From an uncultured Spirochaetales bacterium (GTDB lineage Bacteria > Spirochaetota > Spirochaetia > Sphaerochaetales > Sphaerochaetaceae), in NCBI GenBank assembly GCA_934277975.1, contig CAKQWE010000002.1:1-64000 (forward strand): a DNA stretch of 64,000 nt, written 5' to 3'. Position numbers and translations under genes: made by a program. Of this stretch, positions 44,911 to 52,271 are shown piece by piece. The notes beneath the pieces are model-generated. The model searched no databases. It worked only from the letters and a program-made list of their open reading frames with translations, and was not told the DNA's origin. Positions within the stretch are counted from its first letter, which is position 1. Every line of letters starts with the position of its first letter.

Positions 44911-45837
44911 ATGCAAGAAAAATGTGCAGAGCGTCATGCAAAGGCAGGTAAACCTGATATCGTCCTCATGACAGACTTTGGACTTACGACAGGCTTCGTA
45001 GGTTCCATGTACGGAGTCATACGCAAGGTTGACCAGAGCCTTGGCGTGTTCGACCTGAACCATGAGATACGGCCATACGACATGCGTCAGGCTGCGTTCC
45101 TGCTTGCAGACACCGTCATGTACTGGAAGGACGGCACGGTGTTCGTTTCCGTCGTAGACCCGGGGGTTGGAACATCCCGACGCTCGTGCGTGGCCCTTCT
45201 TGCCAATGGAAGCTATGTGGTCACACCAGACAACGGCACACTTACCGCTGTAAAGGACCAAGTCGTTGCGGTACGTGAGATAGACGAACGGGTCAACCGC
45301 CTCTCTGGATCGGAGCGTGCCAACAGTTTCCATGGCCGTGATGTCTATGCCTACACCGCTGCTCGCCTTGCTTCTGGTATAATCGATTACGAGGGGGTGG
45401 GGCCTGAGTATTCCGTAGATGAGATAGTTTTGTTTCCCCAGACCAAGGGCCACGTGGAACCTGGTCTCGCAAGGGGCTGCATAACGGGCTGCCTCAAGCA
45501 CTTTGGCTCTCCTGAGACCGATATCTCCGTGATTGACTTCGAGAAGACAGGCATAGTGTACGGCGACATGGTCCATGTTCGCATAGAGAAGAAAGGTGCG
45601 GTTCTCTTTGATATGCCTGTGCTCTATCACAAGTCGTTTGGGTTCGTGCCTGAAGGCGAGCCCATACTTTGCAACGGAAGCACAAGTCCATACATGGAGA
45701 TAAGCCTGAACAAGCGCAGTTTCGCCCAAAAGTACCTTCCAGACATCTTCGATGACGGCGAGGTGTTTACAGACTATTCGATCGAGATTTCAAAGCTATC
45801 GGGCTTGGCTGCCCCACAGCTTTCCAAGGAGGCGTGA
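44911..45837 (+). CDS. SAM hydroxide adenosyltransferase (DUF62), paralogue 3, triad intact
   Basis: 308 residues. A 15-residue N-terminal extension, then MTDFGLTTGFVG, Asp83 and Arg90 in VVDPGVGTSR, TPDNGTL, His141 in FHGRDVYAYTAARLASG, linker, complete C-domain. Only 4 bp after paralogue 2 and 1 bp before paralogue 4. Predicted active on SAM. The most conserved stretches are nearly identical to paralogue 1. Confidence 0.9.
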   Translation: MQEKCAERHAKAGKPDIVLMTDFGLTTGFVGSMYGVIRKVDQSLGVFDLNHEIRPYDMRQAAFLLADTVMYWKDGTVFVSVVDPGVGTSRRSCVALLANGSYVVTPDNGTLTAVKDQVVAVREIDERVNRLSGSERANSFHGRDVYAYTAARLASGIIDYEGVGPEYSVDEIVLFPQTKGHVEPGLARGCITGCLKHFGSPETDISVIDFEKTGIVYGDMVHVRIEKKGAVLFDMPVLYHKSFGFVPEGEPILCNGSTSPYMEISLNKRSFAQKYLPDIFDDGEVFTDYSIEISKLSGLAAPQLSKEA

Positions 45838-45838
45838 T

Positions 45839-46330
45839 ATGAAACCCTTTGTCGTGATGCAGACCGATTTTGGCGTAGGTGGCGGCGGTGCCATGTACGG
45901 CGTGTGCAAGACGGTTGACCCTGATCTTGGAGTCTACGACCTGAGCCATGTCATTCCAAAGTTCAATGTGGAGGCGGCGTCCAAGTCCTTGGTGTCAGTG
46001 ATTCCATACTGGCCCGTTGGAACCGTGTTCGTGTCCGTTGTGGACCCAGGTGTTGGAACATCAAGGCGCGCATGCGTTGCAAAGACATCCAACGGCTACT
46101 ATGTGGTCACGCCTGACAACGGTACGCTTACGCTTCTCAAGAAGGAGTTTGGCATAGATGCAGTCAGGGCGATAGACGAGACTGTCAACAGGCTAAAAGG
46201 TACGGAGAAGACAAGCATCTTCCATGGTAGAGACCTCTTTGCATACTGTGCAGCCCGCTTGGCCTCAGGGGTGATAGACTTCGAAGGAGTAGGGCCCCAG
46301 TATCCAGTGGAGGAAATCGTCCTTTACTAG
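45839..46330 (+). CDS. SAM hydroxide adenosyltransferase N-domain only, paralogue 4 (truncated)
   Basis: 163 residues. Triad residues are present (Asp69, Arg76, His129) but translation stops right after VEEIVLY, the point where other paralogues enter the interdomain linker; the whole C-terminal barrel is missing. Its stop overlaps the stop of the inverted paralogue 5 (CTAG), as if a deletion or inversion joined the two. The start has a perfect AAGGAGG. Either a pseudogene or a free N-domain that completes its active site with a partner's C-domain. Confidence 0.85.
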   Translation: MKPFVVMQTDFGVGGGGAMYGVCKTVDPDLGVYDLSHVIPKFNVEAASKSLVSVIPYWPVGTVFVSVVDPGVGTSRRACVAKTSNGYYVVTPDNGTLTLLKKEFGIDAVRAIDETVNRLKGTEKTSIFHGRDLFAYCAARLASGVIDFEGVGPQYPVEEIVLY

Positions 46331-47214
46331 GCTTTCTGGAGCTTTATGGCCCAGTTCTCACCGGATCCAATCCTGTATTCCTGCGCAAAGCTTCCTTGGT
46401 TGAGTGCAAGGCCCACGTTCAAGAGACTGTTTATGTAAAGAAGCGGCTCTCCTATCTCCACCTCTGTGAAGTTCCTGCACATGCGCATCGTGTAGCCAAA
46501 GACTATCTTGTGGTTGTGGCTTATGAGGACCCTTACGTTGTCTCCGTACTTGATGCCGTACTGTTCAAAGATCATGGTGTCAGGTATGTTCGTCCAAAGG
46601 CTGCCGTAGCGGGTGTCTAGGACGTCTATGTTTCCACAGACCTCCCCGCCTTCTATGACTGGATCAGATACGTTGAGCATGACAGGGTTCGGTTCAAGGA
46701 GAGGTCCCACTTCGTCGAACGTTATGATTCCGCTTGCAATCCTGGCGCCTGTGTATGCATACACGTCACGTCCATAGAATGTGAACGACCTTTGGCTGTT
46801 CTTGAGCCTGTTGACGGTTTCGCTTATTCTGCGCCTTTCAAGGATTCCAATCTCCTTTGCGACATGGGACAAGGTTCCGTTGTCTGGTGTGACTATGACA
46901 TGCCCAGATTTGGTAAGCACCGCAACGCTCTCGCGCTCCGATCCCACTCCTGGGTCTACGACCGATACGAAAACGGTTCCTGGAGCCCAGAACGACATCG
47001 TTTGTATGAGTCTGTAGCTTGCCTCCCATATGTTGAACTGAGGGATTTCATGCGTAAGGTCTTCAAGTTTGAGGTTGTGGTCCACTTCGTCCGCAACGCC
47101 GTGCATGGCGCTAACGGCTCCATCCACATATCCAAAGTCCGACATGAACACAACCGTGCCCCTCTTCGTCCATGGTGCGAGTTCCTTGAGCTCCTTTGCG
47201 CTTTCGTATGTCAT
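46327..47214 (-). CDS. SAM hydroxide adenosyltransferase-like, paralogue 5, catalytic His replaced by Tyr
   Basis: 295 residues, full two-domain length, opposite strand. MSDFGYVDGAV, Asp87 and Arg94 in VVDPGVGSER, TPDNGTL, then FYGRD with Tyr147 in place of His. It is the most divergent copy with an intact frame. The start ATG overlaps the stop of an upstream transposase remnant and is preceded by GGAGGTATGAACAC. Activity uncertain. Confidence 0.87.
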   Translation of the reverse strand: MTYESAKELKELAPWTKRGTVVFMSDFGYVDGAVSAMHGVADEVDHNLKLEDLTHEIPQFNIWEASYRLIQTMSFWAPGTVFVSVVDPGVGSERESVAVLTKSGHVIVTPDNGTLSHVAKEIGILERRRISETVNRLKNSQRSFTFYGRDVYAYTGARIASGIITFDEVGPLLEPNPVMLNVSDPVIEGGEVCGNIDVLDTRYGSLWTNIPDTMIFEQYGIKYGDNVRVLISHNHKIVFGYTMRMCRNFTEVEIGEPLLYINSLLNVGLALNQGSFAQEYRIGSGENWAIKLQKA

Positions 47215-47450
47215 GTGTTCATACCTCCGTAGTCGTTGTATTCGTACAATCCAGACCTATCATTGCCGATCGAGCCCTTGGTGTTCAGGAACATGATACA
47301 ACTGCCGTCGCCAAGGGGCAAGTCCCTGTCCTCCTCGCATATGGATCTGAACGTGTATTTCGTCCGCCCCCTTTCGAAAAGGTCGAACATACACACGAAG
47401 ATTACATAGCTCCTTCTTAGGGACCCATATTCCAATCCCTTGTCCAGCAT
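47211..47450 (-). pseudogene. Remnant of PD-(D/E)XK (Rpn-type) nuclease-family transposase
   Basis: About 79 residues: LDKGLEYGSLRRSYVIFVCMFDLFERGRTKYTF then DLPLGDGSCIMFLNTKGS. This matches the middle to C-terminal part of the PD-(D/E)XK nuclease family transposase/Rpn proteins common in spirochaetes and Firmicutes. The N-terminal catalytic part is absent, and the frame begins directly beside an anchor/nonamer repeat (47456-47553). Broken, presumably non-functional. Confidence 0.68.
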
Positions 47451-47455
47451 TCCTG

Positions 47456-47553
47456 TGTTTAGACCGTTCTAGAGTGGCTAGAGTGGCCAGAACGCCCAGA
47501 TGGACAATTGTAGAACCGCCCTTTTCCCAATCCCCCAGCTTTCCGTGAAGAAC
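47456..47553 (-). repeat. Anchor + nonamer repeat element, copy 3 (single)
   Basis: On the minus strand: anchor TTCTTCACGGAAAGCTGGGG from about 47553, arm GGCGGTTCTACAATTG, then four 9-bp units (plus strand 47470-47505: TAGAGTGGC twice, CAGAACGCC, CAGATGGAC), ending in the AGACCGTTC boundary at about 47461. About 100 bp, closely matching copy 1. Confidence 0.7.
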
Positions 47554-47646
47554 CTTCTTCCCCAATTGACCAACAAAAACTCGGAAGAACCCGAAAAATG
47601 AATTTCAGGACACATTGATGGCTCTTCAATATATCGATGTTTGTGC

Positions 47647-47652
47647 TATATT
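47647..47652 (+). promoter_or_regulatory. -10 box immediately before lplA
   Basis: TATATT (47647-47652), with ATG 6 nt later and no Shine-Dalgarno. No good -35 hexamer at 16-18 nt. Suggests a leaderless message. Confidence 0.4.
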
Positions 47653-47658
47653 GTCACC

Positions 47659-48681
47659 ATGCAGAGCCGCTATGTTTTCGTGTCGGATGAGACAAATATC
47701 CATTTCAACCTTGCTTTGGAGAAGTGCCTTATTGAGGAGTTCGACCCTAAGTCCACAATCCTATTCCTTTGGCGCAACCGCCCTGTAGTTGTCATTGGAC
47801 GCTACCAGAACCCTTGGGAGGAATGCAGGCTTTCTGCAATGGAGGACAAGGGGGTCGTCCTTGCAAGGCGTTGCAGTGGGGGAGGTGCGGTCTATCAGGA
47901 TCTTGGTAATATTTGCTTCACGATAATCTCCTCTGCGGACGGGAGCGACAAAGCCCGCAACTTCAAGGTTGTAGTGGAGGCTTTGGACATGATGGGCATA
48001 AAGGCCCAGGTCAGCGGAAGGAACGACATTGTCGTAGATGGTCGCAAGGTCTCAGGCAGTGCGTTTCAGACAACGAAGGGCAGGTTCTGCCACCATGGAA
48101 CCATGTTGGTATCCACAGATCTTTCCTGCCTTCCAAACTACCTTACTCCAAACAAGAGAAAGCTGGAGAGCCATGGCGTGCGCTCAGTGGCATCCAGGGT
48201 CGCCAACCTTGTGGAGTTCTCTCCAAACGCCACGATGGAGATGTTCGCATCCAGCATGGAGAAGGCCTTTGAAAACGAATTCTGTGGCAACGAAACCGAC
48301 AGAGAAGCCATAAAATGCCCCATCAATCATATAGGACTTGAAAAAACAAAGGAATGGCCTTCTCTTGGCCAGTCCTTCGAAATGTTTTCAAGCAAGGAAT
48401 GGAACCTTGGAAAGTCGCCTACGTTTACGGATAGGTTGAGCGGAAGGTTCGAGTTTGGATGCGTTACGTTCTATCTTGTGGTGAAGAAAGGTGTGGTCTC
48501 AGAGGCATGTGTCTCAAGCGATACATTGGTGTCAGGTGGGGTGGAAAGGCTTGAGAAGGAGATTGTAGGCCTTCCTTACGATGCTGCGCAAATAAACGAA
48601 AAAGCCAATGCCTCCAAGGACTCCTTTGTGTCCGGTGCATTGGCCCTTCTATCCAGTCTTATGGTTCAGGACTCTCAGTAG
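47659..48681 (+). CDS. lplA: Lipoate--protein ligase A
   Basis: 340 residues. Lipoate-binding motif RRCSGGGAVYQDLGN, GRNDIVVDGRKVSGSAFQ with the catalytic Lys, and a C-terminal accessory domain (about 245-340), so a complete bipartite LplA. It attaches lipoate to E2 or GcvH subunits and fits the gcvT gene 46 kb away. ATG at 47659; a TTG at 47641 would run through the -10 box. Convergent with the acidic-protein gene (7-bp overlap of 3' ends). Confidence 0.9.
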   Translation: MQSRYVFVSDETNIHFNLALEKCLIEEFDPKSTILFLWRNRPVVVIGRYQNPWEECRLSAMEDKGVVLARRCSGGGAVYQDLGNICFTIISSADGSDKARNFKVVVEALDMMGIKAQVSGRNDIVVDGRKVSGSAFQTTKGRFCHHGTMLVSTDLSCLPNYLTPNKRKLESHGVRSVASRVANLVEFSPNATMEMFASSMEKAFENEFCGNETDREAIKCPINHIGLEKTKEWPSLGQSFEMFSSKEWNLGKSPTFTDRLSGRFEFGCVTFYLVVKKGVVSEACVSSDTLVSGGVERLEKEIVGLPYDAAQINEKANASKDSFVSGALALLSSLMVQDSQ

Positions 48682-48932
48682 TCTTCGTCCTGATTGTCGT
48701 CCGAGTACTCGTCGTCGTAGTAGAAGCCGTCACCCATGAGGTCGTCTTCTTCGTCCTCCTCGTCCTCTTCTTCATCCTGATAGTCGTAGTCTTCGTAGTC
48801 GCTTACGTCCGGTGCGTCGTAGGCGTCTTCGAATTCCTCGTCCTCGTCGAAATCGTCCTCATCCTCATCATCGAAGTCATTTTCTTCGAGAGTGTCATCA
48901 TCACCGAACAAATCATCGTCCCAATCAGACAT
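48675..48932 (-). CDS. Small, extremely acidic protein of unknown function
   Basis: 85 residues, over half Asp or Glu, with scattered Tyr (for example DVSDYEDYDYQDEEEDEEDE). No signal peptide or structured domain; probably disordered. The start follows GGAGG (TTGCA spacer) and a good promoter lies upstream. Might be a chaperone-like or DNA-mimic-like protein, or an RNA polymerase delta-like tail; I cannot decide. Expression signals argue that it is a real gene. Confidence 0.68.
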   Translation of the reverse strand: MSDWDDDLFGDDDTLEENDFDDEDEDDFDEDEEFEDAYDAPDVSDYEDYDYQDEEEDEEDEEDDLMGDGFYYDDEYSDDNQDEDY

Positions 48933-48953
48933 TGCAACCTCCAGCTGTCTGAA

Positions 48954-48982
48954 AGGATAATTGCATACTGGTGGCATGTCAA
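48954..48982 (-). promoter_or_regulatory. Promoter of the acidic-protein gene
   Basis: Minus strand: TTGACA (48982-48977), 17-nt spacer, TATCCT (48959-48954). Confidence 0.6.
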
Positions 48983-48991
48983 TTGAGTTTT

Positions 48992-49000
48992 TGCTATACT
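48992..49000 (+). promoter_or_regulatory. Extended -10 promoter of the TPR lipoprotein gene
   Basis: TGCTATACT (48992-49000), divergent from the acidic-protein promoter. No clear -35. The start codon is 43 nt downstream with AAGGAGG. Confidence 0.4.
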
Positions 49001-49042
49001 CTGCGCATCCACTCGCCAAATATCCAAGGAGGATGAACGAGA

Positions 49043-50182
49043 ATGAATAGGAAACCAAGAACAGCCATTGTGCTGCTTGTAGCACTTGCCATACTTCTTT
49101 CCGCTGCAGGATGCTCCACGTCAATAGCCCTCAGGACCCTTGTCCCTGCGGAGATCAACGTTAGCGGATACAAGACCATAGCCGTGCAGTCCACGGCGTA
49201 CAACTATTCGCCGTCTGACCTTTGGTGGAGGTATTTCTTCATTCCAATAAGAGGCAATGTAGAGGAACGCTACATCAACGATCTAACGAAATTCTCTCTT
49301 TTCGATGCCTCAACGTCAAGCGATGTCGCAAAATATGCATCGGAGAACCTCGTCAAGGCCATCGACAAGGGGTACTACGACATAAAGTCACCCAACCTCA
49401 CAGACTCCCTCATAACGGTTGGAAAGAGCCTTGGAACGGTTAGGCAGACCCTCATGGACAACGGTGTGGACGCACTTCTCACATCCAACATCAGCTACAT
49501 GAACTATGATGAATTCATAGAATCCGAGCCTGTGTACTCCAAGGACTCTCAAAGCACAATCGTTGGATACAGATTCTATCTGAATCAAAGCGCAACAATA
49601 AGCCTTACCTACTCCGTCATAGACGTGGAGAACAATGTGATAATGGGAAACGACACCCTTACAAGGTCAAGTGGGCCGTTCAGGACTCAAATAGGACACA
49701 CCAACGATGCAAAGGAGTTTGTATCGGACCGCAGCTATTTCGAGCTCAGACATGCCTCGGATATGTTCGACGATCTCATTGATGGGTTCGTGGACGATAT
49801 AACGAGGAAGCTTACACCTCACTATGTTACGTCCTACTTTGGAATCATGGACAACAAGCCAAAGGTGAAATCCATTGAGAGCGCCTACGACTATGTCAAG
49901 AGTGAGAACTATAGGGCGGCTCTTGACCTTTTCGTTGCCGAATACAACAGATCAGGCCACGTTCCATCAGGCTACAACGCCGCAATCCTGTACTACACCC
50001 TTGGCCGGTACGATGAGGCTTTTGCCCTGGCCTGGGATGTCTATGAAAGTAGCGGGAATTCCCAGGCTTTGGATCTCTATTATAGGCTCAAGGATGTGAG
50101 GGAGAAGCAGGAGGCTGCAAGGGATCAGATGAACAGTACGACGAAAACACCATCTTCCACTGGTGAACTAATAGGTTTTTGA
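49043..50182 (+). CDS. Predicted lipoprotein with C-terminal TPR-like repeats
   Basis: 379 residues. Lipoprotein signal (VLLVALAILLSAAGC, lipobox AAGC). Middle region (about 35-250) resembles periplasmic lipoproteins that begin with a conserved beta strand after the lipobox (EINVSGYKTIAVQ) and contain LTYSVIDVENNVIMGNDTLTR. The end (about 270-350: AYDYVKSENYRAALDLFVAEY, YYTLGRYDEAFALAWDVYESS) looks like two TPR units. Probably envelope-associated; no precise function. Confidence 0.8.
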   Translation: MNRKPRTAIVLLVALAILLSAAGCSTSIALRTLVPAEINVSGYKTIAVQSTAYNYSPSDLWWRYFFIPIRGNVEERYINDLTKFSLFDASTSSDVAKYASENLVKAIDKGYYDIKSPNLTDSLITVGKSLGTVRQTLMDNGVDALLTSNISYMNYDEFIESEPVYSKDSQSTIVGYRFYLNQSATISLTYSVIDVENNVIMGNDTLTRSSGPFRTQIGHTNDAKEFVSDRSYFELRHASDMFDDLIDGFVDDITRKLTPHYVTSYFGIMDNKPKVKSIESAYDYVKSENYRAALDLFVAEYNRSGHVPSGYNAAILYYTLGRYDEAFALAWDVYESSGNSQALDLYYRLKDVREKQEAARDQMNSTTKTPSSTGELIGF

Positions 50183-50241
50183 TGGCCTATTATGGCCTGT
50201 TTTTAATAAAAAGTTAATTTTTTAATGCAAAATGCCCGTCT

Positions 50242-50276
50242 AGGCCATTGTTTTTAGTGAATGATGGCCTGTTTTT
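50242..50276 (+). terminator. Terminator after the TPR lipoprotein gene
   Basis: AGGCCAT (50242-50248) / ATGGCCT (50264-50270), 15-nt loop, then GTTTTT. The word ATGGCCTGTTTTT occurs also at about 50194-50206. Confidence 0.65.
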
Positions 50277-50374
50277 GTATGTTTTCATGTTTACTCTTCC
50301 ATTTTTTTGAATGTTCGGTTAGACTTTACGGAGTGAAACAGTGAAAATGCCGTTTGTCGGCAAAGGAGGCCTTT

Positions 50375-51631
50375 GTGCTTATTGATATTACTGTGGCCAA
50401 TTTCAGGTCAATCAAGGAACCTCAGACGATTTCGTTTGCGGCCTTGAAGGATAAGAGGCTTGACCAGTCAAAGGTCGAGATCGTGTCCGACAAACTCAAG
50501 GTTCTTAGAACAGTTGCTGTTGTGGGACCCAATGGTGTTGGAAAGAGTACGATTGTCAGGGCCCTTGAGGCTATCAAGGGCATCGTTACGGCGGATCTCA
50601 CGGAGGAGAACCCCCTTAAGAGAATCCTCACGGGTTCCATATTCGCCTACAACGAAATCAAGAACCAGCCAGCCGAGTTCGCAGTGCGCATGCTTCTAAG
50701 GGAAGCTTCGCAGGATGAGCGCGAGGTTGTTGCCACATACACCATAAAGGCCGATACCGACCATATATGGGAAGAGAGCCTCTACTACAACTTTGGCTCC
50801 TCCAAGAAGCTCATGTTCGAGAGGATAGCTTCGTCAGGTCTTGAGGAGGAGATTTCCTACAAGGTGCGTTGGGGCAAGCTCTACAGGGGTGACAAGAAGC
50901 GCAGCGAGAAGGCTGTGGACTCCAAGCATTCGTTCCTAAAGCATGCAGCCTCCAAGGGTGGAGAGACCTGCTCCGAGGTCTACGGATGGTTCGAGAACAC
51001 TTTGGACATCCTTCCAATGGGTGTTGGTTCGTCATCCGAGAAATATGTTGCTGCAATGCTCAACCAGCATCCTGCATGGAAGGATCAGCTCATAAACTTT
51101 TTCTGGAGCATGGACATCACGGACATAAGGGACATAAGGGTTGGTTGCAACAAAGATGGAAAGTTCGTCCAGTCCAACGATGGCGACATGGTTTTCTTCA
51201 TCCACTCCAACACCAAGGCTGCAATGTTCAGCCCATACGCAAAGGAGAGCCTTTCCATGAAGAGGCTTTCTCTCCTTGCCCTGGCTTTCTTCGAAGCCTT
51301 CACAAGGAGCAAGGTCCTTGTGGTCGATGACTATGGTATGTTCCTGCATCCTGAGGTCATCATCTATCTCACGAGCGTGTTCACCAGCGGATGCAAGCGC
51401 GCCAGCCAGCTCTTCGTATTCGACTGCAACCCAACTCTCCTTGAGGATGGCCTTCTCAGAAGGGACGGCATCTATTTCGCAGAGAAGGACAGCGTGGGGT
51501 CCACCATCTACTATCCTCTTAGCGACTTCAAGTTTGGTGCGAGTGCAAAGACGCGCGCAATGTATGAGAGCGGAGCCTTTGGAGCTCTTCCAATCACAAG
51601 CGAATTCCGCTTTGTAAACGAGGAGGCATGA
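50375..51631 (+). CDS. AAA-family ATPase of the AbiLi/RloA type
   Basis: 418 residues. Begins LIDITVANFRSIKEPQTISF, the hallmark of SMC-like AAA ATPases in defence modules. Walker A GPNGVGKST (51-59). Late Walker B region VLVVDDYGMFLHPE: Asp318-Asp319 instead of the usual Asp-Glu, followed by the typical LHP. The next gene encodes an RloB-like protein, the same order as AbiL (AbiLi-AbiLii) and RloAB. GTG at 50375 is chosen because AAAGGAGG lies 6 nt upstream. A role in phage defence is inferred from the pair. Confidence 0.8.
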   Translation: MLIDITVANFRSIKEPQTISFAALKDKRLDQSKVEIVSDKLKVLRTVAVVGPNGVGKSTIVRALEAIKGIVTADLTEENPLKRILTGSIFAYNEIKNQPAEFAVRMLLREASQDEREVVATYTIKADTDHIWEESLYYNFGSSKKLMFERIASSGLEEEISYKVRWGKLYRGDKKRSEKAVDSKHSFLKHAASKGGETCSEVYGWFENTLDILPMGVGSSSEKYVAAMLNQHPAWKDQLINFFWSMDITDIRDIRVGCNKDGKFVQSNDGDMVFFIHSNTKAAMFSPYAKESLSMKRLSLLALAFFEAFTRSKVLVVDDYGMFLHPEVIIYLTSVFTSGCKRASQLFVFDCNPTLLEDGLLRRDGIYFAEKDSVGSTIYYPLSDFKFGASAKTRAMYESGAFGALPITSEFRFVNEEA

Positions 51632-51632
51632 C

Positions 51633-52262
51633 ATGATGCGCAAGAGAAATCCAGTCCAACCAAGAAAGACTATGCTTATCGTGACTTCCAATCCAGCCCT
51701 TGCAGTCTATTTCTCAAGGGTCAGGAAGGATTGTAGATATGTCAGCCTCACCGTTGAGTGCCAGACTGCCGATAGCCTTGAGGATCTCATCAAGGTTACT
51801 GCCAAGAGAAGGATTGCAGGAAAGTATTCCAGCGCCTGGGCTGTTTTCACGTTCGATGACTTTGGCCTCAAGGCCGGAGATGTGAACGCCTTGGCTCCAC
51901 TTGCCAATTCCAAGAAGGTGAAGCTTGGATGGACCAACCCAAGCCTTAGCCTGTGGCTGTTCCTTCATCTCAAGCCAATCAACGTCTATGTGGACAACTC
52001 CGCATCGTTCGATCAGGCCATTGCAAAGGTGTTCCCTGGCTATCAGGAGACCGAGGACTTCATGACCAACGAAGGAAAGGACATCCATCTTAGGCTGTTC
52101 TCTTCGTTCAGTACTGCGGTTCTCAATGCAAGTTCGTACAACAAGCTTTGCGAAAAGGCCACAGGCCTTGCTGCAACCAGCTTTCCTCTGCTGTATGAAA
52201 ACATCAAGGAAATCTGCGGAGAGGCTGATCTTTCCCACAACCAGAAGCTTCTTTCCAAATAA
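51633..52262 (+). CDS. RloB-like protein (AbiLii-type partner), altered active-site residues
   Basis: 209 residues. The RloB pattern is recognisable: KTMLIVTSNPALAVYFSRV in place of KT-x-LI-V-CEG-x2-TE-x-YF, AVFTFDDFG in place of the V-x-D-D region, and TNPSLSLWLFLH (101-112) in place of SNP-x-FE-x-W-x-LLH. The acidic residues expected in the first and third motifs are missing (CEG to TSN, FE to LS), so the Toprim-like nuclease site may be dead. It lies 1 bp after the ATPase gene. Confidence 0.7.
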   Translation: MMRKRNPVQPRKTMLIVTSNPALAVYFSRVRKDCRYVSLTVECQTADSLEDLIKVTAKRRIAGKYSSAWAVFTFDDFGLKAGDVNALAPLANSKKVKLGWTNPSLSLWLFLHLKPINVYVDNSASFDQAIAKVFPGYQETEDFMTNEGKDIHLRLFSSFSTAVLNASSYNKLCEKATGLAATSFPLLYENIKEICGEADLSHNQKLLSK

Positions 52263-52271
52263 GGGGATGAG

